Assembly: GCA_030066775.1 (NCBI GenBank)
Contig: JASJAY010000073.1
Coordinates: 25,680 to 89,679, forward strand
Reading direction: 5' to 3'
DNA: 64,000 bases
From: Planctomycetota bacterium
GTDB lineage: Bacteria > Planctomycetota > PLA2 > JAEUHO01
Shown one piece after another: positions 8,342-17,038 of the stretch. The position numbers were made by a program, and so were the translations under genes. How positions within the stretch are numbered: position 1 is the first letter of the stretch; each line of letters opens with the position of its first letter. The notes under the pieces are model-generated. The model saw nothing but the letters and a program-made list of their open reading frames with translations, was not told where the DNA came from and ran no database searches.

Positions 8342-9574
8342 TCAGGTCGCGAGCTGGATCTCGACCACGCTGACGTCGTCGGGGAAGCCCGCGGTGTCCA
8401 CCAGGGTGCGCGCGCGGTCGATGGCGCGGTCGAACGGCGGTACGTCGCCGCCGTGCGTGCTCTCGAGATCGGCGACCATCCCGCCGAACGTGCCGACGCG
8501 CGCGTCGCCCAACGGCAGCTCGTAGAGCCCGTCGCTGAAAACGAGCACGCGTCCGCCCTCGGGCAGGGAGGTCTCGAGCGTGTCGTACGGCAGGCCCTGG
8601 ACGAGTCCCGGGATCGGCCCCGTGGACTCGAGCTGTTCCAGCGTCTCCGTGTCGGGTGCGGAGAGGATCGCCGGCGGATGGCCGCCGCCGGCGTAGCGCA
8701 GCACGCGCGAGGGCACGTGCAGCACGCCGTACCAGATCGTGAAGAAGCGGCCGCCGTGCTCCTCCGGCCGGAAGGTGTTGTTGAGGCCCGCGAGCACCTG
8801 GCCCGGATCGCTGAAGTCGACGCGCCGCAGCGACTGCGTCTTCAGCAGGTTGAGCACCGAGACCGAGAGCAGCGCGGCGCCGACGCCGTGGCCGCTCACG
8901 TCGAGCAGGTACACGACGAAGTGATCGTCGTCGAGCCAGTGGTAGCCGAACGCGTCGCCGCCAAGAGACGCCGACGGGATGAACGTGGACCGCGTGCGCA
9001 CCGCCCCGTCCGTGATCGGCGGCGGCAGGAGCGACTCGACGTAGGTCGCGGCCTGGGCGAGGTCGTCCTTCAGGATCGCCTGGCTCTGCTCGAGCGCATC
9101 GAACGCCTCGTCGCGCTGCAGCATGGAGATGTAGCCGGCCGAGTGATAGCGGATGCGCGCCAGCAGCTCGAGCGGCTGGGGCAGCTTCACGAGATAGTCG
9201 TTCGCGCCCAGCTCGAACGCCTTGGCCTTCGTCTCGGCCTCTTCCTTGGAAGACAGCACGATCAACGGCACGCGTGCGAGCTCGGGCTCGGCGCGGATCG
9301 CCTTGACCAGGTCGAGGCCGTCCATCTGCGGCATGACGAGGTCCGAGAGGATCACGGTCGCCTCGACCTCGCGCGCCATGGCAATCGCCTGCGTCGGATC
9401 GTCGCAGAACGCGTAACGGATCGAGGCATCCACGGCGAGCATGCGGCGCACGGCCTCGCCGATGATGCGCTGGTCGTCGACGAGCAGCACGCTGATCGGG
9501 TGCTCCGTGAGGTGCGCCTCCGGCAGGACCTCCGGCGCCTCGGGCGGACGAACCTGGGTCATGCCGTCGCTCAC
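8342..9574 (-). CDS. WspR-like receiver fused to PP2C/SpoIIE phosphatase
   Basis: A 410-residue response regulator. The N-terminal receiver has the acidic pair in LLVDDQ and phospho-acceptor D78 in LSDLVMPQMDG. It is followed by a helical stalk with DYLVKLP and LARIRYHSAGYISMLQRDEA, which by memory closely matches the receiver-stalk of the diguanylate cyclase WspR. Instead of GGDEF, the C-terminal half is a PP2C/SpoIIE-type phosphatase (SLGGDAFGY, LLDVSGHGVGAAL, GGGHPPA, FSDGLYE). The GTG start overlaps the cheB stop (GTGA), so it is the output of the Wsp-type operon. It probably dephosphorylates a protein such as an anti-sigma-factor antagonist when phosphorylated by CheA. An ATG four codons later is an alternative start. 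Confidence 0.88.
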   Translation of the reverse strand: MSDGMTQVRPPEAPEVLPEAHLTEHPISVLLVDDQRIIGEAVRRMLAVDASIRYAFCDDPTQAIAMAREVEATVILSDLVMPQMDGLDLVKAIRAEPELARVPLIVLSSKEEAETKAKAFELGANDYLVKLPQPLELLARIRYHSAGYISMLQRDEAFDALEQSQAILKDDLAQAATYVESLLPPPITDGAVRTRSTFIPSASLGGDAFGYHWLDDDHFVVYLLDVSGHGVGAALLSVSVLNLLKTQSLRRVDFSDPGQVLAGLNNTFRPEEHGGRFFTIWYGVLHVPSRVLRYAGGGHPPAILSAPDTETLEQLESTGPIPGLVQGLPYDTLETSLPEGGRVLVFSDGLYELPLGDARVGTFGGMVADLESTHGGDVPPFDRAIDRARTLVDTAGFPDDVSVVEIQLAT

Positions 9575-10635
9575 GACGTCCCCTTTCCGTTGCCCCGGGT
9601 CCCGGCGGCGGCGCGCACCCACGCGTCGCCGATGGCCGCACCCAGGGCCTGGATGGGCAGGACCTTTTGCGCGCCCCCGGCCTCCTTCGCCGCCTTGGGC
9701 ATGCCGTACACGACCGAGGTCGCCTCGTCCTGGGCGAACGTCTGCCAGCCGTGCTCACGCAGGTGCAACAGCCCCGTGGCGCCGTCGCGGCCCATACCCG
9801 TGAGCACGACGCCGACGCCTCGCCAGCGCGCGCTCTCGGCCAGCGAGTCGAAGAACACATCGACGCTCGGCCGGTACGGCGTGTCCGACGGCTCGACGCG
9901 GTACCGGAAGCGCCCCCCCGGCCCCATCACCAGGTGGTCGTTCGTCTCGGCCACGAGCACGACCCCGGGCTCCGGCTCGCGTCCGGGCACGATCGCCTCG
10001 ACGCGCCGGCCGGTCTCGTTGCCGAGCCACTCGATGAAGCCGGGCACGAACTGCCGGTCGAGGTGCTGGACCACGACGATCGGTGCCTCGAACGTCTCGG
10101 GCAGGCCGCCGAGAAGCGTGCCGATCGCATCGGGGCCGCCCGTGGACGCGCCGATCGCGAGCAGGTGCTGCCGGTCGGTGCCCGCCTCGGCGGCCGGCGC
10201 GGCAACCGGTGCGCGCTCGCGGCAGGTCGGCGCGGCGCTCGGCCCCTGCAGCCGCCGGATCGTTCGCACCTTGCGGGCCAACGGCTCCGTGTTCTCCAGC
10301 ACGCCGCCTGCGCCGTAGCGCGGTCCGTCGACGGCATCGAGGGCGCCCGCCCCGAGGGCCTCGTACACCTTCGAGAGGTTGCCCTCCACGGTGGCCGTCA
10401 CCACGAGGATCGGGCACGGCGTCGCCTGCATGATCCGGCGTGTGGCCTCCACGCCGTCCATGTTCGGCATGACGATGTCCATCAGCACGAGATCCGGCAC
10501 GTCCGCCGCACACCGCTCGACGCCCGCCACACCGTCCTCCGCGACCCACGCCACCTCGCAGTCGTCGAAGGTCGCGATCACGTCGCAGAGCGCCCGCGTC
10601 GCGAGCTTCAGGTCGTTGACGATGGCGATGCGCAT
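9571..10635 (-). CDS. cheB: Chemotaxis-type methylesterase CheB (WspF-like)
   Basis: A 354-residue protein with a receiver (D53 in LMDIVMPNMDG) and a C-terminal methylesterase. The catalytic triad can be placed in AIGASTGGPDAI (Ser), VVQHLDRQF (His) and LTGMGRDGATGL (Asp). It demethylates or deamidates receptor glutamates in adaptation. The ATG at 10635 follows the cheA stop by 20 bp; the longer upstream open frame is a shadow of cheA. In Wsp systems this protein (WspF) restrains signalling. Confidence 0.93.
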   Translation of the reverse strand: MRIAIVNDLKLATRALCDVIATFDDCEVAWVAEDGVAGVERCAADVPDLVLMDIVMPNMDGVEATRRIMQATPCPILVVTATVEGNLSKVYEALGAGALDAVDGPRYGAGGVLENTEPLARKVRTIRRLQGPSAAPTCRERAPVAAPAAEAGTDRQHLLAIGASTGGPDAIGTLLGGLPETFEAPIVVVQHLDRQFVPGFIEWLGNETGRRVEAIVPGREPEPGVVLVAETNDHLVMGPGGRFRYRVEPSDTPYRPSVDVFFDSLAESARWRGVGVVLTGMGRDGATGLLHLREHGWQTFAQDEATSVVYGMPKAAKEAGGAQKVLPIQALGAAIGDAWVRAAAGTRGNGKGTS

Positions 10636-10655
10636 GGAGGCGAACGGGGTCCCGG

Positions 10656-12926
10656 TCAGGCGGTCGGCTCTCCGACGAGGTCGACCACGGCTGCGATCCA
10701 GGCCTCGTCGTGGAAGCTGCTCTTCGTGAGGTAGGCGTCGGCGCCGGCTTCGAGCCCGCGCAGACGATCTTCCTCGCGATCCTTGTAGGAGACGATCATG
10801 ACCGGCAGATGCCTGAGGCTCGCATCCTGCTTGATGCGACGTACGAGCTCGATGCCGTCCATCCGGGGCATGTCCACGTCGGTGATGATCAGGTCGTACG
10901 GATTCGCGCGGACGGTCTTCCACGCTTCGCTGCCGTCGACGGCCACGTCGACCTCGTAGCCGCGGTTCGTCAAGAGGTTGCGCTCGACCTCCCGCACCGT
11001 GATCGAGTCGTCGACGACGAGCACGCGCTTCCTGCGCTCCACCGCGAGTCGTTCGCGCGCCGTCACGTGCACGCTACGCATGCGGCCTTCGTGGAGCAGC
11101 TGGTCGATCGACCGCAGCAGGTCGTGCACGTCCATGATCAGCACGACGTCGCCTTCTTCGTCGAGCGCGGCCGCCGAGATCATGGCGACGTCGCCGAGGC
11201 GGGCATCGAGGGGGCGCACGACGAGGTCCTGCTCGCCCAGGAAGCGGTCCACGACGAGGCCGTAGCGGTCCGTGCTCGAGGCCAGCAGCACGACGTCGAT
11301 CTCCTCGTCGTCCACGCCGGGCGTGGGCAGGCCGAGCACCTCGGTCGCGGGGACCAGCCCCACCGGGCCGCCCTCGTGGGCGAAGTGCTGGCGTCCCTCC
11401 ACCTCGTGCAGCGCATCGGTCGGTACGCGAATGAGCCGCTCGACGTGGCTGAGCGGGAAGGCGAAGGGCTGGCCCCCGATCGAGACGAGCGCGGCCCGGA
11501 TCACGGAGCGCGTGATGGGCAGCACCATCAGGAAGCGGGTGCCGCTGCCGGGCTCGGATGCCGTGCGGATCACGCCGCCGGCCTCCTTCACCATCGTGTG
11601 CACCACGTCGAGGCCGACGCCGCGACCCGACAGCTCGCTCACGACCGTGCTCGTCGAGAAGCCGGGCAGGAAGAGGAACTCGAGCAGCTCTTCGACGGAA
11701 AGGTCGCCGGCGATCTCCGGGGGAATCAGCTCGCGCTCCACGATCTTCGCGCGCAGCGCCTCCGGCTCGATCCCGCGCCCGTCGTCCGAGAGCTCGATCT
11801 CGAGCATGCCCGCCGCATGGCGCGCCTCGAGGCGCAGGGTGCCCTCTTCGGGCTTGCCCGCGGCGCGGCGCTCGTCGGGCGTCTCGAGCCCGTGGTCCAG
11901 CGCGTTGCGCAGCATGTGGCCGAGCGGCGCATCGAGACGCGCGAGGATGTCCCGGTCCACCGGCACGTCGCGACCCACGATCGTCAAGCGCACGCGCTTG
12001 CCGAGCTCCTTGGCGACATCGCGCACGAGACGCGGGAAGCCGCCGACCCCGTCGCCGAACGGCCGCATGCGGCTGCGCAGGACCTCGTGATACAGGCGTC
12101 CCGCGAGGTCCTCGCTGCGGCGCGCCGCGAGCTCGAGCGTCTCGAGTCGCTCGCCGAGCAGCCGACGCACATCGGTCAGCTGGGCGCGCAGCGCATCGAG
12201 AGCGGGCTCGTCCGCCGTGCCGCTGTGCTGGGCCTGCATGCGGTCGACGTGCTTGGCCATGCGCGCCAGCGCGCGCTTGAGCCGGTCCATCGAGTCGGCG
12301 TAGGAGGCGAGGCGGCGTGCCTCCACGACGGACTCGCCGGCGAAGGCGAGCATCCGGCCGAGGCTCTCCGCGTGTACGCGCACGTCGACCTCGTGCAGCG
12401 GGCGGTCGGTCGTCGCGGGGTCCGTCGCGGGCGGCGCCGCCGCGGGCTCGGCGTCCGGGTCGGGCGCGTCGACCGCGATCGGGGCAGCGGGCGCACTCGG
12501 TGCCGGCGCGTCACCGGCACCGGCCGCCTCGATGCGCTCGACGAGCGCGGAGAGCTCATCGGCATGCGTCTCGAACCAGCCCGGCGCATCGGCCTCGCCG
12601 AGCTCGCCGATCCGGCGCAGCGTGTCGGCACCCGCCAGCAGGGCGTCGATGGCCGCGGGCGAGAGCGTCAGGGTGCCCGCCTGGGCAGCGACGAAGCAGT
12701 CCTCCATCGCATGCGCCAGCTTCACCGCGGGGTCGAGGCCAACGATCCGTGCCGCCCCCTTGATCGAGTGGGCGGCGCGCATGAGCGCCTCGAGGCGTTC
12801 CGCGTTCGTCGGATCGCCCTCGAGCTCCACCAGCCCTTCGTCCAGCGTGGTGGCGTGCATGCCCACCTCGGCCTGGAAGAGCTCGAGCAGGGAGAACCCG
12901 CTGAAGTCGCCGCCGGCGTCGCTCAT
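10656..12926 (-). CDS. cheA: Hybrid CheA histidine kinase with C-terminal receiver (WspE-like)
   Basis: A 756-residue hybrid kinase. The order is an Hpt domain with phospho-acceptor H53 in AHSIKGAARIVG, an Ala-Pro-rich linker, a dimerisation region, a HATPase (N-box HMLRNALDHGLE, then LSDDGRGIEP and GRGVGLDVV), a CheW-like regulatory domain, and a C-terminal receiver (VLVVDDS, ITDVDMPRMDG). No separate CheY-binding P2 domain is evident. This Hpt-kinase-CheW-REC layout is that of WspE and other alternative-cellular-function CheAs. The start overlaps the cheW stop by 4 bp (ATGA). It should phosphorylate the REC-PP2C protein, CheB and its own receiver, which may act as a phosphate sink. Confidence 0.93.
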   Translation of the reverse strand: MSDAGGDFSGFSLLELFQAEVGMHATTLDEGLVELEGDPTNAERLEALMRAAHSIKGAARIVGLDPAVKLAHAMEDCFVAAQAGTLTLSPAAIDALLAGADTLRRIGELGEADAPGWFETHADELSALVERIEAAGAGDAPAPSAPAAPIAVDAPDPDAEPAAAPPATDPATTDRPLHEVDVRVHAESLGRMLAFAGESVVEARRLASYADSMDRLKRALARMAKHVDRMQAQHSGTADEPALDALRAQLTDVRRLLGERLETLELAARRSEDLAGRLYHEVLRSRMRPFGDGVGGFPRLVRDVAKELGKRVRLTIVGRDVPVDRDILARLDAPLGHMLRNALDHGLETPDERRAAGKPEEGTLRLEARHAAGMLEIELSDDGRGIEPEALRAKIVERELIPPEIAGDLSVEELLEFLFLPGFSTSTVVSELSGRGVGLDVVHTMVKEAGGVIRTASEPGSGTRFLMVLPITRSVIRAALVSIGGQPFAFPLSHVERLIRVPTDALHEVEGRQHFAHEGGPVGLVPATEVLGLPTPGVDDEEIDVVLLASSTDRYGLVVDRFLGEQDLVVRPLDARLGDVAMISAAALDEEGDVVLIMDVHDLLRSIDQLLHEGRMRSVHVTARERLAVERRKRVLVVDDSITVREVERNLLTNRGYEVDVAVDGSEAWKTVRANPYDLIITDVDMPRMDGIELVRRIKQDASLRHLPVMIVSYKDREEDRLRGLEAGADAYLTKSSFHDEAWIAAVVDLVGEPTA

Positions 12927-13492
12927 GCGAGGCTCCGGGCCAGGCCGTCGAAGACGCGCTCGGCATCGAGCAGCGCGGTGCTGCCCTCTTCCAGGTCGAG
13001 CATGCCGTGGCTGAAGTGCACGGCGGACTTGCTCACCGTCACCTGCGCGGGCTTCACCTCCCTCACCTCGACGCGGCGGAAGTCGAGCACCTCGTCCACG
13101 GCGAACGCCCACGTGGCGTCCCCGCGGCGAATGACGAGCATGCGCGTGCGCTTCGCGTCTTCGGCTTCCTCTGTGGCGCTCACGCCGAGCAGCGCGCGCA
13201 GGTCGGCGGCGAGGTGGATCTGCCCGCGCAAGCTCACGAGCCCGCGAAAGACCTCGTTCGTGCGACCGGGCAGCGCCCGCACGGCACGCGGCAGATGCAC
13301 CTCGCGCACGATCCCCGTCTCCAAGGCGAAGCGCTCCTCGCCGATGCGGAACAGGCCGAACGCGCGCCACTGCCCCGCGTCCGCGTCGTAGACCGGCCGT
13401 CGCAGCGAGCGGCGCCACGCGTCGAGATAGTGCGCCGGCCCCTCGCGATCGAGGAGACGGTCGGCGGCGTCACGGGAGGACGGGGCGCTCAT
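12923..13492 (-). CDS. cheW: CheW-like coupling protein, WspD-like
   Basis: A 189-residue coupling protein with an N-terminal helical extension of about 45 residues, then a CheW SH3-like fold (FGLFRIGEERFALETGIVREV, GLVSLRGQIHLAADLRALLG). It links receptor and CheA in the array. It overlaps cheA and cheR by 4 bp on either side (ATGA). The N-terminal extension and position between cheR and cheA match WspD. Confidence 0.88.
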   Translation of the reverse strand: MSAPSSRDAADRLLDREGPAHYLDAWRRSLRRPVYDADAGQWRAFGLFRIGEERFALETGIVREVHLPRAVRALPGRTNEVFRGLVSLRGQIHLAADLRALLGVSATEEAEDAKRTRMLVIRRGDATWAFAVDEVLDFRRVEVREVKPAQVTVSKSAVHFSHGMLDLEEGSTALLDAERVFDGLARSLA

Positions 13493-14745
13493 CGGGGGTC
13501 ACCGCCTCCCTGTGCCTCGGCGCGCGCCGCCCGCTCGCGGAAACGTCGGGCGGCGGCCTCGTCGCCGCGCGCCTCGGCTGCCAGGGCACTCTGCACGAGC
13601 GCCGGGTAGTGCGCGGGATCCAGGTAGAGCGCCCGCCCGAGTGCCGCGTCGGCCTGGCCGGTCCGACCGCCCGCGTGATGCAGCACGGCCATCAGGTGGA
13701 AGTGGGCCGCAGAGACCCGGCCCGCCTGGACCTCGTCCTCGAGCAGCGCGAGGGCGGGCTCCAGGTAGCCGCGGTCGGCCAGACGTCGCGCCTCCTCGAG
13801 GCCGGACGCAGTCGGCGACGGGGCGACCGGCGCAGGCGCCTTCGCGGCCGGGGCCTGCTTCGGCGCCGCGGCGACGGGCGCACGTCGGGCGCGAACGGCA
13901 GGCGGTCGCTTCGCCGACGCGGGCGCCGGCCGTACGCGGAGGGGCGGCGGCGCTCCCCGGGTCGACCGGGCACACACGAAGGCCCCCGGGGCCTCGACGG
14001 CGGCGAAGCCCTGATCGAGCGCAGCCGTCACCTCGGCGTGCCCGAGGAAGAGCAGGCCGTCGTCGTCGAGCACGCGCGCGATCTCCTCGAGCGCATGACG
14101 CCGGGCGTCTCGCGTCAGGTAGATGAGCAGGTTGCGACAGAAGACGACGTCGTAGCGCTCGGAGCTATCGCCGTGCAGCGGGTCGAGGATGTTGCGCACG
14201 CCGTAACGGATGCGCGCGCGCAGGGCGGGCGCGAGCCGGTAGCGGCCGTGCTCGAGCTGGATCGCGTCGGGCCGGCTCGTCGGATCGAACCCCCGGAAGG
14301 ACGCGGCACCGATCCACCCGGCGCGCGCGGCGTCGACGGAGGCGGTGCTGACGTCGAAGGCGTCCAGCACGACGTCGGTCGCGTCGAGCCCGGCGTCCGC
14401 GAGCGTGATCGCGATCGAGGCCGGCTCCTCGCCGGTGCTGCAGGGGACGCAGAGGACGCGCAGGGGCAGGCGACCGCCCGCCTTGCGCTCGCGCGCGATG
14501 CGCGCCAGGTACTGGAACGACGCCGGATACCGGAACATCCACGTCTCGTGCACGAGCATGCGCCGCGCGAGCGCCTTGGCGTCGTCGCCGCGCGCCTCGA
14601 TCCGCGTTGCGTACACATCGAGGTCGCCCGCGCCGGTCCGCTCGACCTCGTGCTCGACGGCGCCGCGGAAGAGCGCCGCGCCGACGGACTTCGGCTCGAT
14701 GCCCAGCCAGGTACGCAGCACCGTCTCGACCCGCTCGAGGCTCAC
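13489..14745 (-). CDS. cheR: CheR methyltransferase with C-terminal TPR (WspC-like)
   Basis: A 418-residue S-adenosylmethionine-dependent receptor methyltransferase. The N-terminal part has LVHETWMFRYPASFQYL and LCVPCSTGEEPASIAI (SAM-binding), then VVFCRNLLIYL. A Pro-Ala-rich linker of about 60 residues leads to a short TPR-like tail (YLEPALALLEDEVQAG, AHFHLMAVLHHAGG, AALGRALYLDPAHYPAL), as in WspC. The GTG start at 14745 overlaps the stop of the upstream cheW (GTGA); the longer open frame upstream is a shadow. Confidence 0.92.
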   Translation of the reverse strand: MSLERVETVLRTWLGIEPKSVGAALFRGAVEHEVERTGAGDLDVYATRIEARGDDAKALARRMLVHETWMFRYPASFQYLARIARERKAGGRLPLRVLCVPCSTGEEPASIAITLADAGLDATDVVLDAFDVSTASVDAARAGWIGAASFRGFDPTSRPDAIQLEHGRYRLAPALRARIRYGVRNILDPLHGDSSERYDVVFCRNLLIYLTRDARRHALEEIARVLDDDGLLFLGHAEVTAALDQGFAAVEAPGAFVCARSTRGAPPPLRVRPAPASAKRPPAVRARRAPVAAAPKQAPAAKAPAPVAPSPTASGLEEARRLADRGYLEPALALLEDEVQAGRVSAAHFHLMAVLHHAGGRTGQADAALGRALYLDPAHYPALVQSALAAEARGDEAAARRFRERAARAEAQGGGDPR

Positions 14746-15242
14746 GACGGCGTCTCCGATGCAGCGGCGTTGCCGCTGGTGAGCTCGGCGTAGAGCGTGT
14801 CGGGAATCAGGTCCTTCACGCGGACCAGCTGGACGAGGCCGTCCTCGAAGGGCACGAGCCGCCCCAGGGCGGGAACGTCCGCCGTGGTCGGTCCGTCGAC
14901 CGCGCCGGCCGCATCGGGATCGACCTCGACGAGGCGCGTGACGCCTTCGGCCAGCACGCCGATGCGTCGCCCCGCAGACGGCCCCTGGGCCGCCAGCTGC
15001 CCCTTCGTATCGAGGTCGCAGACGGTGATCCGGCTCGTGAGCCGCGCGCGGCAGGGTGCACCGCCGAGCAGGCGGCACAGGTCCACGACGGGAATCGTCT
15101 GGCCGCGGTACTCGAGCATCCCGGCGAGCGCCACAGGCGCCGACGGCACCGCGCGCAGCGGGACGCTGGGCACCACCTCGACGATGCCGTGGGCATCGAT
15201 GACGTAGCGGTCGGAGCCGGCGTGGATCAGCAGGGCGAGCAC
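14742..15242 (-). CDS. cheW: CheW-like coupling protein, WspB-like
   Basis: A 166-residue second CheW-type scaffold (LALLIHAGSDRYVIDAHGIVEVVP, MLEYRGQTIPVVDLCRLLGG). The GTG start lies 10 bp after the MCP stop. In Wsp operons the first CheW (WspB) follows the receptor gene, as here. Two CheW paralogues in one operon suggest distinct roles in array assembly. Confidence 0.88.
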   Translation of the reverse strand: MLALLIHAGSDRYVIDAHGIVEVVPSVPLRAVPSAPVALAGMLEYRGQTIPVVDLCRLLGGAPCRARLTSRITVCDLDTKGQLAAQGPSAGRRIGVLAEGVTRLVEVDPDAAGAVDGPTTADVPALGRLVPFEDGLVQLVRVKDLIPDTLYAELTSGNAAASETPS

Positions 15243-15252
15243 GGGACGGGGG

Positions 15253-16902
15253 CTACTCCTCGAGACGGAAGGCCGAGAGCTCGCCCTTCAGCCCCTGCAT
15301 GGCGTCCTTGAGGCTCTCCGCGACGCTCGTGAACTCGCCGAGGGACTCGGTGGTCTGGCGCACGCTGTCCGAGAGCGAGCCCATCGCGTCGTTGATCTGC
15401 ATCGCGCCCTCGGACTGGCTCGTCATGCCCTCGCGCACGAGATCGAAGCGCGTGGTCAGCACCTCGACCTGCTCGATGATCCGCCCGAGCTGCCCGCTCA
15501 CCTGCCGAACCCGGTCCACGCTGCTGCGCACCTGCTCGGTGAACTTGTCCATCTCCATCACGCCCGCGGAGACGGCGGACTGCATCTCGCCCACGGTCTG
15601 CTCGATGTCGAGCGTCGCGCCCGCGGTCTGGTCGGCCAGGCGCCGGATCTCGCGCGCCACGACGAGGAAGCCCTTGCCGTACTCGCCGGCCTTCTCGGCT
15701 TCGATCGCCGCGTTGACGCTGAGCAGGTTGGTCTGGTCGGCCACCTTCGTGATCGTGGTCACGACAACGCCGATGTCCGCGGCCTTCTCGTTGATCACGG
15801 ACAGCTTGGTCGAGATCGACGCGCTGCTGTCGGCCAACGTGCCCATCGAGGTCTGCATGCCCGAGAGCGACTCGCGCCCCGCGGTGGCAACGTCAGCGGA
15901 CTCGCGCGCCACGTCGCCGACCTCGCCCATGGTCTGCATGAGCTCGACGCCGGTGGCGGAGATCTCCTTCGTCGCAGCCGCGATCTGGGTCGTGGACGCG
16001 CCGAAGCGGTTGATCGTGGCCTCTTGCTCGTGGCTCGTGGCGGCCATCTGCGTGGCGGTGCTCGTCAGCTGCACGCTCGAGCGCTGCACGGCCTTCACGA
16101 GCCCGGCGATCTTCTCGAGGAAGCGGTCGAACCAGCCGGCCAGCTCCCCCACCTCGTCCCCACGCTCCATGTCCAGACGCGCAGCGAGGTTCGCGTCGGC
16201 CTCGGCGAGCTCGCGCACGCGGGTGTTGATGCGCCGCATGCGCGCGAGGATCGCGCGTCCGGTCCAGAGCCCGGCGCCCAGGAGCAGGACGCCGAAGGCG
16301 CCGGCAACGATGATCGCCAAGAGCCGTCCCCGCTCGACGGCGTCGCGCGCGTTCTGCTCGTTGCTGCGGATCCGCTGCTCGGCGACGGCCACGGTCTGCT
16401 TCACCGCCGCCTTGTGCGCCGAGAAGAGCGGTTCGAGGCGGGAGGTGATCACGTCGAGCGGCTCCCAGTCCCCCTCGCCCTTGAGCGCGGGCAGGAACTC
16501 GTTCTCGACGATCTCCTGGAACTCGCGCACCGGACCGGCGGAGGTCTCGAGCAGGAGCTTCCGGAGCTTGGGGTCGTCGATGCGCTCGGCCCAGTACGCG
16601 CCGCGCTCGTCGTACATCTCGAAGCTCGCTTTGAGCTCCATGATCATGGGTCCGCGGTCCATCGCGTTGTCGGTGGTCGCGATCTCGTAGCAGAGCAGGT
16701 ACGGCTCGATCATGAAGCGCGGCGGCGGCAGCACGTCGGCGATCACGTCCTTGTCGGTGACCACCTGCTCGTAGGTCGCCCCGCCGATGCGCACCTCTTC
16801 GACGATGCCCCAGCTGATCAGCAGCATCGCCGCATAGCCGACGACGAACAGTGCACCGATCAGCACGAACCGCTTCTTGAACGTCATTCGCGACAGTCCC
16901 AT
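15253..16902 (-). CDS. Methyl-accepting chemotaxis protein (WspA-like receptor)
   Basis: A 549-residue receptor. TM1 is at about residues 12-32, a helical periplasmic sensor at about 35-190, TM2 at about 194-214, then a HAMP-like segment and a coiled-coil signalling domain. The hairpin tip (VADQTNLLSVNAAIEAEKAG, then EYGKGFLVVAREIRRLADQT, residues about 387-427) is like WspA-class receptors, which sense surface contact or envelope stress instead of steering. It heads the seven-gene operon. A TAGACT hexamer lies 31 bp upstream; no strong Shine-Dalgarno is visible, and an ATG five codons in is an alternative start. Confidence 0.92.
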   Translation of the reverse strand: MGLSRMTFKKRFVLIGALFVVGYAAMLLISWGIVEEVRIGGATYEQVVTDKDVIADVLPPPRFMIEPYLLCYEIATTDNAMDRGPMIMELKASFEMYDERGAYWAERIDDPKLRKLLLETSAGPVREFQEIVENEFLPALKGEGDWEPLDVITSRLEPLFSAHKAAVKQTVAVAEQRIRSNEQNARDAVERGRLLAIIVAGAFGVLLLGAGLWTGRAILARMRRINTRVRELAEADANLAARLDMERGDEVGELAGWFDRFLEKIAGLVKAVQRSSVQLTSTATQMAATSHEQEATINRFGASTTQIAAATKEISATGVELMQTMGEVGDVARESADVATAGRESLSGMQTSMGTLADSSASISTKLSVINEKAADIGVVVTTITKVADQTNLLSVNAAIEAEKAGEYGKGFLVVAREIRRLADQTAGATLDIEQTVGEMQSAVSAGVMEMDKFTEQVRSSVDRVRQVSGQLGRIIEQVEVLTTRFDLVREGMTSQSEGAMQINDAMGSLSDSVRQTTESLGEFTSVAESLKDAMQGLKGELSAFRLEE

Positions 16903-16933
16903 CGTCTACCCCGACACCCTCGAATCGGACGGC

Positions 16934-16939
16934 AGTCTA
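16934..16939 (-). promoter_or_regulatory. Possible -10 box of the Wsp-type operon
   Basis: TAGACT (read on the minus strand) fits the TAnnnT -10 pattern seen before several genes here and lies 31 bp before the receptor start. No clear -35 element accompanies it. The rest of the 136-bp spacer (16903-17038) holds nothing recognisable. Confidence 0.3.
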
Positions 16940-17038
16940 TCCGCCGGGCCGATCGAGCGAACCCGTCCAGCCGGGTCCTGACCGGCTTCGATTCGCGTCC
17001 TGTTGGTACCTGCGAGGCCGATTTCGGCGGCCGGCGGC

